From positions 1 through 28,779 of the forward strand of contig JBAYVY010000004.1 in assembly GCA_041674345.1 (NCBI GenBank): DNA of 28,779 bases. Reading direction: 5' to 3'. This document shows, piece after piece, positions 1 to 7,328 of the stretch; within the stretch, counting starts at the first letter, position 1, and each line of letters opens with the position of its first letter. Origin of the DNA: JBAYVY01 sp041674345 (lineage in GTDB: Bacteria > Planctomycetota > Phycisphaerae > Phycisphaerales > Zrk34). The notes beneath the pieces were generated by a model. The model was given only the letters and a program-made list of their open reading frames with translations. It ran no database searches and was not told where the DNA came from. A program made the position numbers and the translations under genes.

Positions 1-2
1 CG

Positions 3-113
3 ATCGCCACATTGACGCAACAGGGCCGATCTGTCTTCGCTTATCTCCGCGACGCCTTCAACGCCGCCATCCACCATCAACCCATTCCCGCCCTATTACC
101 CGCAGGGCCGTGA
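3..113 (+). CDS. C-terminal fragment of a transposase, probably IS66 type (partial)
   Basis: An open frame enters from the left edge and ends at TGA 111-113, giving 36 residues. The peptide contains TLTQQGRSVFAYLRDAFNAA followed by PIPALLP. This resembles the tail of IS66-family (TnpC-like) transposases, which commonly end with a QQGR-x-V-(F/L)-x(F/Y)L segment and a final LLP. Only the tail is visible, so the catalytic DDE residues cannot be checked and other transposase families are possible. No terminal inverted repeat could be confirmed in the following DNA. If correct, an insertion sequence abuts the left edge of the window. Confidence 0.55.
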   Translation: MATLTQQGRSVFAYLRDAFNAAIHHQPIPALLPAGP

Positions 114-562
114 ACGGTTACCACTTTTTGACCCGGACGCGGAAGCGGTGACGGGGCGGGTGGGGGGCATTCGGGATAGGGGGACATTCTACTTTTCGCT
201 TGGAGGAGATGTGGGGTCGCATTCGGCGGCGATGAGTTGGAGGCCGGGGACGATATCGGCGGCAGTGGCGCGACAGACGCATGCGCAAATGTGAAGTTGG
301 GCAATGTCCCAAAACTACACAAACCGTCGCGATTTCATTCAGAGGCGCACCCGACCGTCGCCAAGCGTTGCGAAAAAGCATCGAAAGCGCACAGTTGTGA
401 CGCACTTTTTTCCGATGCGAAACGATGAGGCGCGCCGGGGTGTCGCGTTTTTTTCAAAACCCCGTTGGTGCGTTAAAAACGATGGGCACGGGGACGTCGC
501 ACATGACGCCGAATGACGTTGCGCACAGATGCGTCGCACGGACGGGGGCGAGATTTGCGGGG
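114..562. other. Non-coding interval between the transposase tail and lpxB
   Basis: About 450 bases without a convincing gene. The short open frames here overlap each other in several frames, lack recognisable motifs and are rich in Arg/Pro/His, as expected from antisense reading of GC-rich DNA. It should hold the right end of the insertion element and the 3' untranslated region of lpxB. I see no clear terminator hairpin. Confidence 0.5.
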
Positions 563-1783
563 TTACGGGCGGAGGGTTCCCTCGGCTTGGTGGAGTTGTT
601 GGACGATGGCTTCGGCGGCTTCGCGGCCGGCGTTGTGGGCCTCGAACTTTCGGATCACTTCCTGCAACCCGCGCACCTGTTCGGTGCGTTTCGCCTTGTC
701 GGTCAGAAGCAGGTTCAGTTCATCGACGATGGGTTGTTCATCGCCCCAGAAGGGGACGAACTCATGGACGATGTGTTGCCGGGTGGATGAATCGGCCTTG
801 CCCAGCGAGATGAGGTTGGGCAACGTGAAGGTGCGGGTATCGACGAGGAACTGGCCGATGAGGTACCAACTGAGCGGGTTGACGCGGTAGAGGATCGCCA
901 TCGGTTTGCCGTGCCGCGCGACGTGGAGCGTGGCGGTGCCGGAGACGGAGAGAACGACATCGGACCAATGCAGAATCGCCTCGGTTTGGCCGTGTACGAT
1001 TTTGAGGTTTTCAGGCAGTTGTCCGTCGGCCAGTTCGCGGAGTTGTTTGGCGGCCTGTTCGTGGACGGCGGCGACCATGGCGACGGCGTTGGGTTGTTCG
1101 CGTGACAGTCGTTTGAACGTGCGAAGCATGACCAGCCAGTTGGCTTTGAGCTCGCTGGGGCGTGAGCCGGGCAGGAGGGCGATTTTGGGTGAGCCGGAGG
1201 GGAAGTGCATGGCCGACCAGTTGAGTTTGTCGGTGTCGATGGGTTCATCGAAATAGGGGTGTCCGATGAAGCGTGCGTGTACGCCGCGCTGCTCGAACCA
1301 GGTCGGTTCAAAGGGCAGCAGACAGAGGACCAGATCGGACCATTTGCGCAGGCGGCTGACGCGCCAACGTGCCCAGGCCCAGACCTGCGGTGCGACCAGA
1401 TGGACGACGCGAGCGGCGGGGCGATCGGGCCGGGGCTTGTTGAACCGCCGCTTGATCATTTTGCAGATGGACCAGTTGGCGGCGGGGGAATCGGTGGGGA
1501 CATGCACGGCGACGGGATGTTCGTCGATCCACTTGCTGAGCCGACCGACGCGCTTGAGGTGATCGACGACGTGCCCGGCGGAATCGGCGAGCATGAGGCC
1601 CATGCCGCTGGTCTGCTCGATGATGGTGCAACCGGCGTCCGCCATGCGGGGTCCGCCGAATCCGTAGATCGGCGTGTCGGGAACCAGCCGACGCAGCTCG
1701 GCGATGACGGGCGCGGCGTGCTCGTCGCCGCTGGGTTCAAAGGCGGTGAACAGGATGCAGGGACGGGGATTCCGGGGGTTCAT
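563..1783 (-). CDS. lpxB: Lipid-A-disaccharide synthase LpxB
   Basis: This 406-residue protein fits the GT19 glycosyltransferase that joins UDP-2,3-diacylglucosamine to lipid X, making the disaccharide core of lipid A at the inner membrane. Visible family signatures are an N-terminal FTAFEPSGDEHAAPVI segment (LpxB proteins have a GExSGD-like start), IYGFGGPRMADAG, the motif HLVAPQVWAWARWR and the nucleotide-binding loop IALLPGSRPSELKANW. The C-terminal half has SVSGTATLHVARHGKPMAI, typical of the UDP-sugar site. Length is slightly above the usual 380 residues. It starts at ATG 1781-1783 with only a weak Shine-Dalgarno sequence. It stands alone and divergent from the next gene. Its presence implies an LPS-type outer membrane. 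Family identity is secure; the start is moderately so. Confidence 0.93.
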   Translation of the reverse strand: MNPRNPRPCILFTAFEPSGDEHAAPVIAELRRLVPDTPIYGFGGPRMADAGCTIIEQTSGMGLMLADSAGHVVDHLKRVGRLSKWIDEHPVAVHVPTDSPAANWSICKMIKRRFNKPRPDRPAARVVHLVAPQVWAWARWRVSRLRKWSDLVLCLLPFEPTWFEQRGVHARFIGHPYFDEPIDTDKLNWSAMHFPSGSPKIALLPGSRPSELKANWLVMLRTFKRLSREQPNAVAMVAAVHEQAAKQLRELADGQLPENLKIVHGQTEAILHWSDVVLSVSGTATLHVARHGKPMAILYRVNPLSWYLIGQFLVDTRTFTLPNLISLGKADSSTRQHIVHEFVPFWGDEQPIVDELNLLLTDKAKRTEQVRGLQEVIRKFEAHNAGREAAEAIVQQLHQAEGTLRP

Positions 1784-1836
1784 GGCTCTACTGCAACCGA
1801 GCGCGGGCGGGATGTCAACTGGGGAAAGGAGACGGA

Positions 1837-1912
1837 AGTCAGGAGACAGTCAGGAGACAGGAGACAGGAGGCGGAAGTGGCGCTATTCTGTCTCCTGATT
1901 CCTGACTCCTTA
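1837..1912. repeat. CAGGAGA/CAGGAGT heptamer repeats arranged as an imperfect inverted repeat
   Basis: The left part (1837-1869) is made of heptamers CAGGAGA and relatives in tandem. The right part (1888-1912) is an imperfect reverse complement (CTGTCTCCTGATTCCTGACT). Together they could fold into a long hairpin. The element lies between the divergent starts of lpxB and the zinc-knuckle gene. The same heptamer reappears at 5093-5123. It resembles the short tandemly repeated repetitive (STRR) heptamers known from cyanobacteria. Confidence 0.8.
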
Positions 1913-1930
1913 TTCACGGAGCAACTGACG

Positions 1931-2281
1931 ATGCAGCGACAAGTAAGCGGCGGTATCGAACTGGCGTGCGATTTTTGCGGGGTGACGTGGGATCAGGTCA
2001 AGCCGATGATCGAGGGACATCGCGGGTCGATCCTGTGTCTGGAATGTCTGGCGAAGGCGATTGAGCAGGGGACGGAAAGTGAGGAGGCGTTCACCTGCAC
2101 GATGTGCCGGGTGGAACGGGAGCAAGGAATGAAGCGTTGGCATTTCGAGCCGCGACCGGCGAACGCGAATCAGGAGGCGGCATTGTGCTGGGATTGCGTG
2201 CAACAGGCGGACCGGGCGTTTGACAAGGATGCGGATGTGCCGTGGACGCGGCGGTTGGAGCCGACGGAAAGATGGAAGTGA
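1931..2281 (+). CDS. Small zinc-knuckle protein with four CxxC pairs
   Basis: 116 residues from ATG 1931, with a GGAG ribosome-binding site about 10 bases upstream. Four CxxC pairs are visible: C13/C16 (ACDFCG), C36/C39 (LCLEC), C56/C59 (TCTMC) and C86/C89 (LCWDC). Such pairs normally bind two zinc ions in a treble-clef or ribbon fold. There is no signal peptide or membrane segment, so it is probably cytoplasmic. I do not recognise the family by name; first-pair proteins of this kind are often annotated as hypothetical in planctomycetes. The long open frame extending upstream to 1205 is antisense to lpxB and is not part of the gene. It converges on the hydrolase gene downstream. Confidence 0.8.
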   Translation: MQRQVSGGIELACDFCGVTWDQVKPMIEGHRGSILCLECLAKAIEQGTESEEAFTCTMCRVEREQGMKRWHFEPRPANANQEAALCWDCVQQADRAFDKDADVPWTRRLEPTERWK

Positions 2282-2286
2282 GAGGG

Positions 2287-2380
2287 ATTTGGTGATTGGG
2301 TGATGTGGGTGATTTAAGAAACAACTCGTGTCATTGCCAGTGGCTCTGACGACTTCACCCCAATCACCCAATCGCCAAAT
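2287..2380. repeat. GGGTGAT-type heptamer inverted repeat between convergent genes
   Basis: Arms 2287-2312 and 2355-2380 are imperfect reverse complements of about 26 bases with only a few mismatches (left arm begins ATTTGGTGATTGGGTGA). The loop is about 42 bases. It fills almost the whole gap between the convergent stop codons at 2281 and 2388, where a bidirectional terminator or transcript-end hairpin would be expected, but there is no U-run. Confidence 0.8.
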
Positions 2381-2387
2381 ATCACTG

Positions 2388-3236
2388 TCATTTCAGTACG
2401 TTTGCACGATGGAGGAAGTCGGCGATGGTTCGCCAGTATTCGGCGTTGTTGATGGGGAAGTCGTTGTGGCCGCAGTTGAAGGGGACGAAGGCGGCGTGAT
2501 GCGCGATGCGTGCGAGTTCTTCGGCGTGTGAGAAGGGGATGACGTTGTCGCGTCGTCCGTGCATGAGCAGAACGGGGCCGGCGTAGGAGGCGAGCGCGGC
2601 AGCGTTGTCGAACTTGTCGGATATCAGAAAGCCGGGGAAGCCCAGACGAATGGCCAGGTCGGGGATGCTGGTGAAAGTGGATTGGAGGATGAGGGCCGCG
2701 GGCGGGCGGGAACGGAGGACGCCGCACACCACGCCGCCGCCGAGGGACCGGCCGTGATAGATGATGCGTGTCGCGTCGATGTCGGGACGTTGGGCGATCT
2801 GGTCGATGGCCTGGAGGAAGTCGGCGGTGATGGCGACCTGGGAGGGGGAGCCGGCGGACTTGCCGTAGCCGCGATATTCAACGAGCAGGACGGACAGGCC
2901 CAGCGCGCGATAGGGTTCGAGCGCGGCGGGCCAGATGTCGATGAGTTCGGCGTTGCCGTGTGCGTAAACCAGCAGCGGCGCGGGGTGATCGGCGGAAGCG
3001 TTGGACGCGGGAATGAACATCGCATCGACTTGGCCCGCGTCGGTGTTGATGGTGAACGGCTGGACGTGGTCGGGTTGGTCGATGTGCGTGACGGGGATCA
3101 GGTGGCGGGGGAAGATCATTTTTCGCTGGAGGGAACACCCGCCGATCCACCAGAGCGAGACGATGACAAGAAAAACGATCACGAGCCGGAGGGCCAGTGA
3201 TCGGAGACGTTGAAAGAAGGTTTTGCCGGATGACAT
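2388..3236 (-). CDS. Membrane-anchored alpha/beta hydrolase (ABHD/BAAT-like)
   Basis: 282 residues. An N-terminal hydrophobic segment around residues 14-34 ends in IGGC, so it is either a signal anchor or a lipoprotein signal. The globular part has the alpha/beta hydrolase order: an LLVYAHGNAE oxyanion-hole strand, LLVEYRGYGKS, the nucleophile elbow GRSLGGG (Ser), the acid HGRRDNVIPF (Asp) and the late histidine in NCGHND. This matches the serine hydrolase group that includes YfhR/Bem46/ABHD13-type proteins. The substrate cannot be told from sequence. No good Shine-Dalgarno precedes ATG 3234-3236, so the start is moderately sure. It faces tpx in the same direction with a 68-base gap. Confidence 0.85.
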   Translation of the reverse strand: MSSGKTFFQRLRSLALRLVIVFLVIVSLWWIGGCSLQRKMIFPRHLIPVTHIDQPDHVQPFTINTDAGQVDAMFIPASNASADHPAPLLVYAHGNAELIDIWPAALEPYRALGLSVLLVEYRGYGKSAGSPSQVAITADFLQAIDQIAQRPDIDATRIIYHGRSLGGGVVCGVLRSRPPAALILQSTFTSIPDLAIRLGFPGFLISDKFDNAAALASYAGPVLLMHGRRDNVIPFSHAEELARIAHHAAFVPFNCGHNDFPINNAEYWRTIADFLHRANVLK

Positions 3237-3304
3237 GCGAACAGGATAACTCGAATATCAACAGGGGAGAAGGCATTCAGGCAAGCCGGGGCGGCGGCGC
3301 GACG

Positions 3305-3820
3305 TTACTTGGCTTTTTTGACGGCTTGGAGCGCGGGGGTGTAGTCGGGTTCGGTGGCGACTTCTTTGACGAGTTGGTGATAGGTGAGTTTGCCGGACTT
3401 GTCGATGACGGAGACGGAGCGAGCGATCAGGCCGAGTTCTTTGATGCGCAGGCCGTAGGAGATGCCGAAGGCGTGATCTTTGTAATCGGAGAGCGTGACG
3501 ACGCGATCGACGCCGGCGGCGCCGCACCAGCGCTTTTGCGCCATGGGCAGGTCCATGCTGACGGTGAGAACGACGACATCCTCGCCGAGCGACGCGGCCT
3601 CGGCGTTGAAGCGGCGGGTCTGCGTGTCGCACACGGCGGTGTCCAGCGAGGGCACGGTGGACAACACGATGGTTTTGCCCTTGTAATCGGCGAGTGTTTT
3701 GGGCTTCATGTCATTGCCGATGAGCGTGAAAGCGGGCGCGGGCCGGCCGATTTTCAGTTCGTTGCCCACGAGGGTCATGGGATTGCCCTTGAAGGTGACG
3801 GCGGCGGGACGTTCGGTCAT
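3305..3820 (-). CDS. tpx: Thiol peroxidase Tpx (atypical 2-Cys peroxiredoxin)
   Basis: 171 residues from ATG 3818-3820, preceded by AGGAG at 7-8 bases, which decides the start; the upstream extension of the open frame lacks homology. It reduces hydrogen peroxide and alkyl hydroperoxides using thioredoxin. The peroxidatic cysteine is C64 in SLDTAVCDTQTRRF and the resolving cysteine is C99 in KRWCGAAG, both in canonical Tpx positions. The N-terminal VTFKGNPMTLVG and the PAPAFTL strand are also typical. Length equals the family norm (about 165-170). A TATCAT hexamer on the same strand at 3873-3878 may be its -10 box. Cytoplasmic or periplasmic location is not decided by any signal peptide. Confidence 0.95.
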   Translation of the reverse strand: MTERPAAVTFKGNPMTLVGNELKIGRPAPAFTLIGNDMKPKTLADYKGKTIVLSTVPSLDTAVCDTQTRRFNAEAASLGEDVVVLTVSMDLPMAQKRWCGAAGVDRVVTLSDYKDHAFGISYGLRIKELGLIARSVSVIDKSGKLTYHQLVKEVATEPDYTPALQAVKKAK

Positions 3821-3938
3821 GGGGTGACTCCTGGGTGCGTTGCGGTTGATTCGACCTGATGCGGAACATGACATGATAGGAGGGATGAGGCGGGTGGGCC
3901 AGATGTCAAAAGAAAGCCCGATGAAGTCATGGGGCAAA

Positions 3939-4775
3939 TTATGGGTTGGGTTCCGCCGGATTCGGGGACGGATTGTCGGCTGGCTCGGCTGAATCGTGCA
4001 AGGGTTTGGCAAGGTACACATAAACCCGGCTGAACGGCAGGACAAAAAGGGTGGCATATTGGAAGGCCAGAATTCCTCCCCAAAGCACGAGTACATGCCA
4101 ATTGTTATGCCAGGGTATGAGTGCCAGCAAGACAAGGAAAAACATGCTTGCGACGAATCCGGGGAGCGACATGCCGACGCGACACGACAGACGGGAATGA
4201 CAAGATGGGCATGCAAATGTATTGACGCGGCGGGCTTTGGTTACCAGATCGGCATGATGGAAACGATGGCGGCACTGAGGGCAGCAGCCCGAAGGAACAG
4301 GCGACGAATCTACGGAGGATTGAGGCCAACCCGCGGGGGAAAAGTAGTCGCTCAGGAAGGACATCGCCAGCAGTGGAATCAACGCCAACTTGTAGCAGAG
4401 TTCCCAGAGGGACTCGTATGCCTGTTTCTGGGCGGTGAGAATGGTGAATCCGTTTTGTTCGCGGTCGATGGAGGCGTTTTCCGCCCGTATCTGTTTTTCG
4501 TTGGCCTCACGCCATCGTTCGGGGGAAACGCCCGGCGGTGTCGGGTTGGCTTGCAGCCATGTTTCGAGGTCCACTTTCTCACGTCCCGGCGGAGAGACAA
4601 ATACGCTGGGGGGGTACCGGACATCGGGTGCGCCAACCTTGGCGTAGGCGTCGTACACAGCGTCCAGTGAACGGGCTTGCCGGTGGAACAATGTGACGCA
4701 ACAGGCGATCCACGCGGCGCAAACCAGCATCACGCAGATGGAGTTGCGGTATTTTTTGAGTCGGTCGAGATTCAT
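3939..4775 (-). CDS. Zinc-ribbon membrane protein of unknown function
   Basis: 278 residues if started at ATG 4773-4775 (MNLDRLKKYRNS), which puts a positively charged N-terminus directly before a membrane segment at about residues 12-30. The open frame continues upstream to 5036, but that part looks non-coding. A central extramembrane region is followed by another membrane segment (LCYKLALIPLLAMSF), then a zinc ribbon formed by CCPQC and ACPSC. Two more hydrophobic segments follow (FVASMFFLVLLALIPW and VLVLWGGILAFQYATLFVLP), with a Pro/Asn-rich tail. I do not recognise the family. The layout of a cytoplasmic zinc ribbon between membrane helices is seen in planctomycete proteins of unknown role. 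No strong ribosome-binding site supports the start. Confidence 0.7.
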   Translation of the reverse strand: MNLDRLKKYRNSICVMLVCAAWIACCVTLFHRQARSLDAVYDAYAKVGAPDVRYPPSVFVSPPGREKVDLETWLQANPTPPGVSPERWREANEKQIRAENASIDREQNGFTILTAQKQAYESLWELCYKLALIPLLAMSFLSDYFSPAGWPQSSVDSSPVPSGCCPQCRHRFHHADLVTKARRVNTFACPSCHSRLSCRVGMSLPGFVASMFFLVLLALIPWHNNWHVLVLWGGILAFQYATLFVLPFSRVYVYLAKPLHDSAEPADNPSPNPAEPNP

Positions 4776-5092
4776 GGCATGATCCGCGATGAATGTGATT
4801 CCCGGCGGCGGGCGGCGTGAATCAGTATCGCCGATGGGGGATGCGAAGGTCAACAGCAAAATGCGGCTGATCCCCGGCAAGGCCTGCCCAAACTTTCGGG
4901 AGGCGCGATCAGGCGGCTTGCTGAAGTCGATGACCCCGCCAGCCGGACCATTGATGACTCTGGAGCAGACCCAATGCAACGGGTTATTGTCGGAGCAACG
5001 GCCTTTCATACCAATCCGTGGTGAATCTTGAACCATTCACGCTACGCGATTTTTGACCCGGCACCGCCGATACCGCTACAGTGATGCGAATA

Positions 5093-5123
5093 GGGAGACA
5101 GGAGTCAGGAGTCAGGAGACAGG
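5093..5123. repeat. CAGGAGT/CAGGAGA heptamer tandem repeat
   Basis: Consecutive heptamers CAGGAGT, CAGGAGT, CAGGAGA flanked by partial units. The unit is the same as at 1837-1912 but here there is no inverted copy. Confidence 0.85.
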
Positions 5124-5148
5124 ACGCTCGGCGCGCCAAATACAATCC

Positions 5149-5183
5149 TTCCGACTTCCGACTTCCGACTTCCGACTTCCGAC
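5149..5183. repeat. TTCCGAC heptamer x5 tandem repeat
   Basis: Five perfect back-to-back copies of TTCCGAC, ending nine bases before the larE start codon. Being directly in the leader, it replaces any Shine-Dalgarno sequence. Not a CRISPR: there are no spacers. Confidence 0.95.
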
Positions 5184-5192
5184 TCGACCCCC

Positions 5193-6014
5193 ATGCCCAC
5201 CTCCGCCGCTCAACTCGAACAACGTCTCGCTGATGCGATCCGTCCGCGCAGACGCTTGCTCACCGCCTACTCCGGCGGAATCGACTCCACACTCGTCGCC
5301 GCCGTCGCGCGTCGCACACTCGGTCGCCCCGACGCGCCCGCCGCCATCGGCGATTCCGCATCGTTGCCCCGCCATGAACTCAAGGAAGCCCGCGACATCG
5401 CCGCCCGACTCGATCTCGAACTCATCGAAATCAACCCCGGCGAACAAGCCGATCCGAATTACATCGCCAACCCCACGAATCGTTGCTACTTCTGCAAATC
5501 ACATCTCTACGATTCATTGCACGAATTGGCGCGACAGCGCGGCTTCCCCTTCATCGCCAACGGAACCAACGCCGATGACCCGGACGATCACCGTCCCGGC
5601 CTCGATGCGGCGAAAGAAAATCGCATCATCAGTCCGCTGCTCGAAGCCCGGCTCACCAAAGCCGATGTGCGAACCCTCGCCCGTCACCTGAACCTGCCCA
5701 ACGCCGACAAACCCGCCGCCGCGTGTCTGGCCAGTCGCATCCCCTTCGGCACCCCCGTCACCCCCCAACGCCTGTCCATGATCGAACAAGCCGAGTCTGT
5801 TTTACGCGAATTAAACTTCCGGGGGTTTCGCGTGAGACATCACGAAACCATTGCCCGCATCGAAGTGCCCGCCGACCAACTCGCCCGCGCCATCGAATTG
5901 CGAGAACAAATCGTCCAACGCCTCAACCAGATCGGGTATCTCTACGTCACACTCGACCTGGCCGGTTTCCGCTCCGGCGGCGGCAATGTGGTATTATCAA
6001 CACCGGCTCAATGA
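5193..6014 (+). CDS. larE: LarE-type ATP-dependent sacrificial sulfur transferase
   Basis: 273 residues, the family length. LarE adenylates the carboxylates of the pyridinium dicarboxylate made by LarB and donates sulfur from its own cysteine, giving the nickel-pincer nucleotide (NPN) cofactor of lactate racemase-type enzymes. The PP-loop SGGIDS is at residues 27-32. The conserved NRCYFCKSHLY is at about 96-106. AACLASRIPFG holds C178, the position equivalent to the sacrificial Cys176 of the Lactobacillus plantarum enzyme. The C-terminus has FRVRHHETIARIEVP, also typical. The ATG at 5193 has no Shine-Dalgarno sequence. No larA, larB or larC is visible in this window. Its stop overlaps an ATG at 6011, next to the MntA gene. 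Confidence 0.9.
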   Translation: MPTSAAQLEQRLADAIRPRRRLLTAYSGGIDSTLVAAVARRTLGRPDAPAAIGDSASLPRHELKEARDIAARLDLELIEINPGEQADPNYIANPTNRCYFCKSHLYDSLHELARQRGFPFIANGTNADDPDDHRPGLDAAKENRIISPLLEARLTKADVRTLARHLNLPNADKPAAACLASRIPFGTPVTPQRLSMIEQAESVLRELNFRGFRVRHHETIARIEVPADQLARAIELREQIVQRLNQIGYLYVTLDLAGFRSGGGNVVLSTPAQ

Positions 6015-6025
6015 CGAGGATTTCG

Positions 6026-6337
6026 ATGGTCGCACACGTCACATTCGATCATGCCGCGCTGGACGAATTGTGCCGCCGGTGGCGCGTCCGCGAACTGGCG
6101 TTGTTCGGTTCCGCCGTGCGGGATGACTTCCGTCCTACCAGCGACGTGGATGTGCTGGTCAGCTTCGAGCCGGACGCGCCGTGGAGTTTGTGGGATGTGA
6201 TGATGATGCGGGACGAACTGATCGCCCTGTTCGGCCGCCCCGTCGATCTGGTCGAGGAATCCGCCATCCGCAATCCCATCCGCCGGCGCAGCATCCTCCG
6301 CGACAAGGAAACCGTCTATGCAACCAACCGCCCGTGA
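6026..6337 (+). CDS. mntA: MntA-type minimal nucleotidyltransferase (antitoxin of the MntA/HepT module)
   Basis: 103 residues from ATG 6026, which has GAGG at suitable spacing; an ATG at 6011 overlapping the larE stop is the alternative. The catalytic signature GSX10DXD is exact: G28-S29 and D40-V41-D42, with a third acidic residue D74 in GRPVDLVE. In characterised modules MntA transfers AMP to a tyrosine of HepT and so silences the toxin. It overlaps the following hepT frame by 20 bases, the usual translational coupling. A possible -10 TATTAT lies at 5992-5997 inside the end of larE, so the pair may have its own promoter. All catalytic residues are present, so this partner looks functional. 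Confidence 0.88.
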   Translation: MVAHVTFDHAALDELCRRWRVRELALFGSAVRDDFRPTSDVDVLVSFEPDAPWSLWDVMMMRDELIALFGRPVDLVEESAIRNPIRRRSILRDKETVYATNRP

Positions 6338-6664
6338 CGCGGCCTGCCTGTGGGACATGCTCGACGCCGCCCAGGCCGTGCAACGCTATCTGGCGGGCAA
6401 ATCCCTCGATGATTACCTGCGGGACGACCAGCTTCGCGCCGCAGGGAACGCCGCATCGAAATCATCGGCGAAGCCGCCCGCAAAATCTCCCTCGAACTCC
6501 AGGCCGCCCGCCCCGATATTCCCTGGCGTCCCATTATCAGCCAGCGTCACGTCCTGGCCCACGAATACGGCCAGATCGAAAACGAACGCATCTGGCGCGT
6601 AGCGACAGTTCACATCCCCCATTTGATCGAGCAACTTGAACCCTTGGTCAATGACGCAGAGTAA
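6318..6664 (+). pseudogene. hepT: HepT-like toxin (HEPN ribonuclease) broken by a one-base deletion
   Basis: Starts at ATG 6318 with AAGGA upstream. It reads in frame to LDDYLRDDQLRAA (residue 42) and then leaves the family frame near 6444-6446, reaching a stop at 6600-6602. In the next frame the sequence continues as RRIEIIGEAARKISLELQ, then IPWRPIISQRHVLAHEYG and a normal end at TAA 6662-6664. Adding one base (for example a T making GTG GAA) restores a 115-residue HepT with the HEPN motif RX4HXY (R-HVLA-H-E-Y). The catalytic motif is intact but out of frame. Either the toxin is a fresh pseudogene, or the base call is wrong, or frameshifting occurs. The identity as HepT is clear from the reconstructed protein. 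Confidence 0.88.
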
Positions 6665-6721
6665 GTGTTCCCGTCGTGGCTTCCGGGGCGGCGGCGGGCC
6701 GTGGCGAGCGCCGCCGAAGCA

Positions 6722-7054
6722 TTACCATCCGAAATAACTTAATCGGGGATAGGTGAAGCGATAGGTGCCATAAACCCCAAGAATCAAGAACCCGATCATT
6801 GTGGTCCCCAAAAGAATCAATGTGATCGCGATGATTCTCAGCAACACGGTCTGGTACTTGAGAAACAACACGCCGAGGATAATGCCGGTTACGCTCAGAA
6901 CAAACGGCATCAATTCTCCAAAGACCGAGATCAAGGGACCGCCCGGACGCGATTTGGCAAAACAGTACGGAGCGACGAACGGAAGCGATACGACATACAC
7001 CCAAGTTCCAGTCAGCCAAAAGATCGGTAGTTGCGCCTTTGTCACGGTTTTCAC
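6722..7054 (-). CDS. Small hydrophobic membrane protein, unknown
   Basis: 110 residues from GTG 7052-7054. Three to four hydrophobic stretches are visible: about 9-32, ELMPFVLSVTGIILGVLFL at about 47-65, and RIIAITLILLGTTMIGFLIL at about 73-92. It ends with an aromatic tail. No ribosome-binding site precedes the GTG. However, 26 bases upstream lies a 25-base block with TATAAT that is nearly identical to the one upstream of hicB, at exactly the same distance to the start codon, which supports a real transcript. I do not recognise the family. It converges on the hepT frame. Confidence 0.55.
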   Translation of the reverse strand: MKTVTKAQLPIFWLTGTWVYVVSLPFVAPYCFAKSRPGGPLISVFGELMPFVLSVTGIILGVLFLKYQTVLLRIIAITLILLGTTMIGFLILGVYGTYRFTYPRLSYFGW

Positions 7055-7328
7055 CCGTGAAGCATTATGCGGCTGATCTCATTATACCCCACGTCGAACC
7101 CGACGCCGCCCGTGCCTGGTCATCCCTTAAACAAGTCGATTCACAGCGGCAACCGATGAAATCCCAGACGACCGCCTCCGCTACCGCACCCTCGACTTTT
7201 TCGGGCTGGTTGGAGTTGATCCTTTGTGACCAAGCCCTGCCGGTACTCTGGTTCTTAACATTGAGCCGGTCAGAGAAAGCATTCAAAGACTTCGCCCACG
7301 GTTGCAGATTGATTGTCATATGTGCAAC
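7055..7328. other. Intergenic region downstream of the zeta-like operon
   Basis: Apart from the promoter block at 7080-7104 nothing can be assigned. Open frames on both strands (for example 7065-7319 minus) lack a ribosome-binding site and recognisable motifs. Confidence 0.45.
7080..7104 (-). promoter_or_regulatory. Promoter block with TATAAT, shared with hicB
   Basis: On the minus strand the block reads GTCGGGTTCG, five bases, then GGGTATAATG. The -10 hexamer TATAAT is at 7081-7086. Compared with 8362-8386 it matches at 22 of 25 positions, and in both cases the start codon begins 26 bases beyond the block. The flanks on both sides differ. No standard TTGACA -35 box is evident; the GTCGGGTTCG part sits about where an upstream activator or an alternative -35 would be. 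Confidence 0.65.

Larger units (their letters stand above)
4776..5192. other. Intergenic region upstream of larE
   Basis: 417 bases between divergent genes with no convincing coding frame. The right half holds two blocks of heptamer tandem repeats. TACAGT (5079-5084) and TACAAT (5141-5146) on the plus strand are possible -10 boxes for larE, without a clear -35 partner. Confidence 0.5.

Noticed and set aside
3821..4216. N-terminal extension of the thiol peroxidase frame
   Set aside because: Family homology begins at residue MTERPAAVTFKG, preceded by AGGAG; the extension overlaps the end of another gene.
5093..5183. CRISPR-like direct repeats
   Set aside because: Units are seven bases long and contiguous, with no spacers; no cas genes nearby.
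7065..7319. An 84-codon minus-strand frame in the gap
   Set aside because: No ribosome-binding site, no motif, and competing frames on the other strand; not enough to call a gene.
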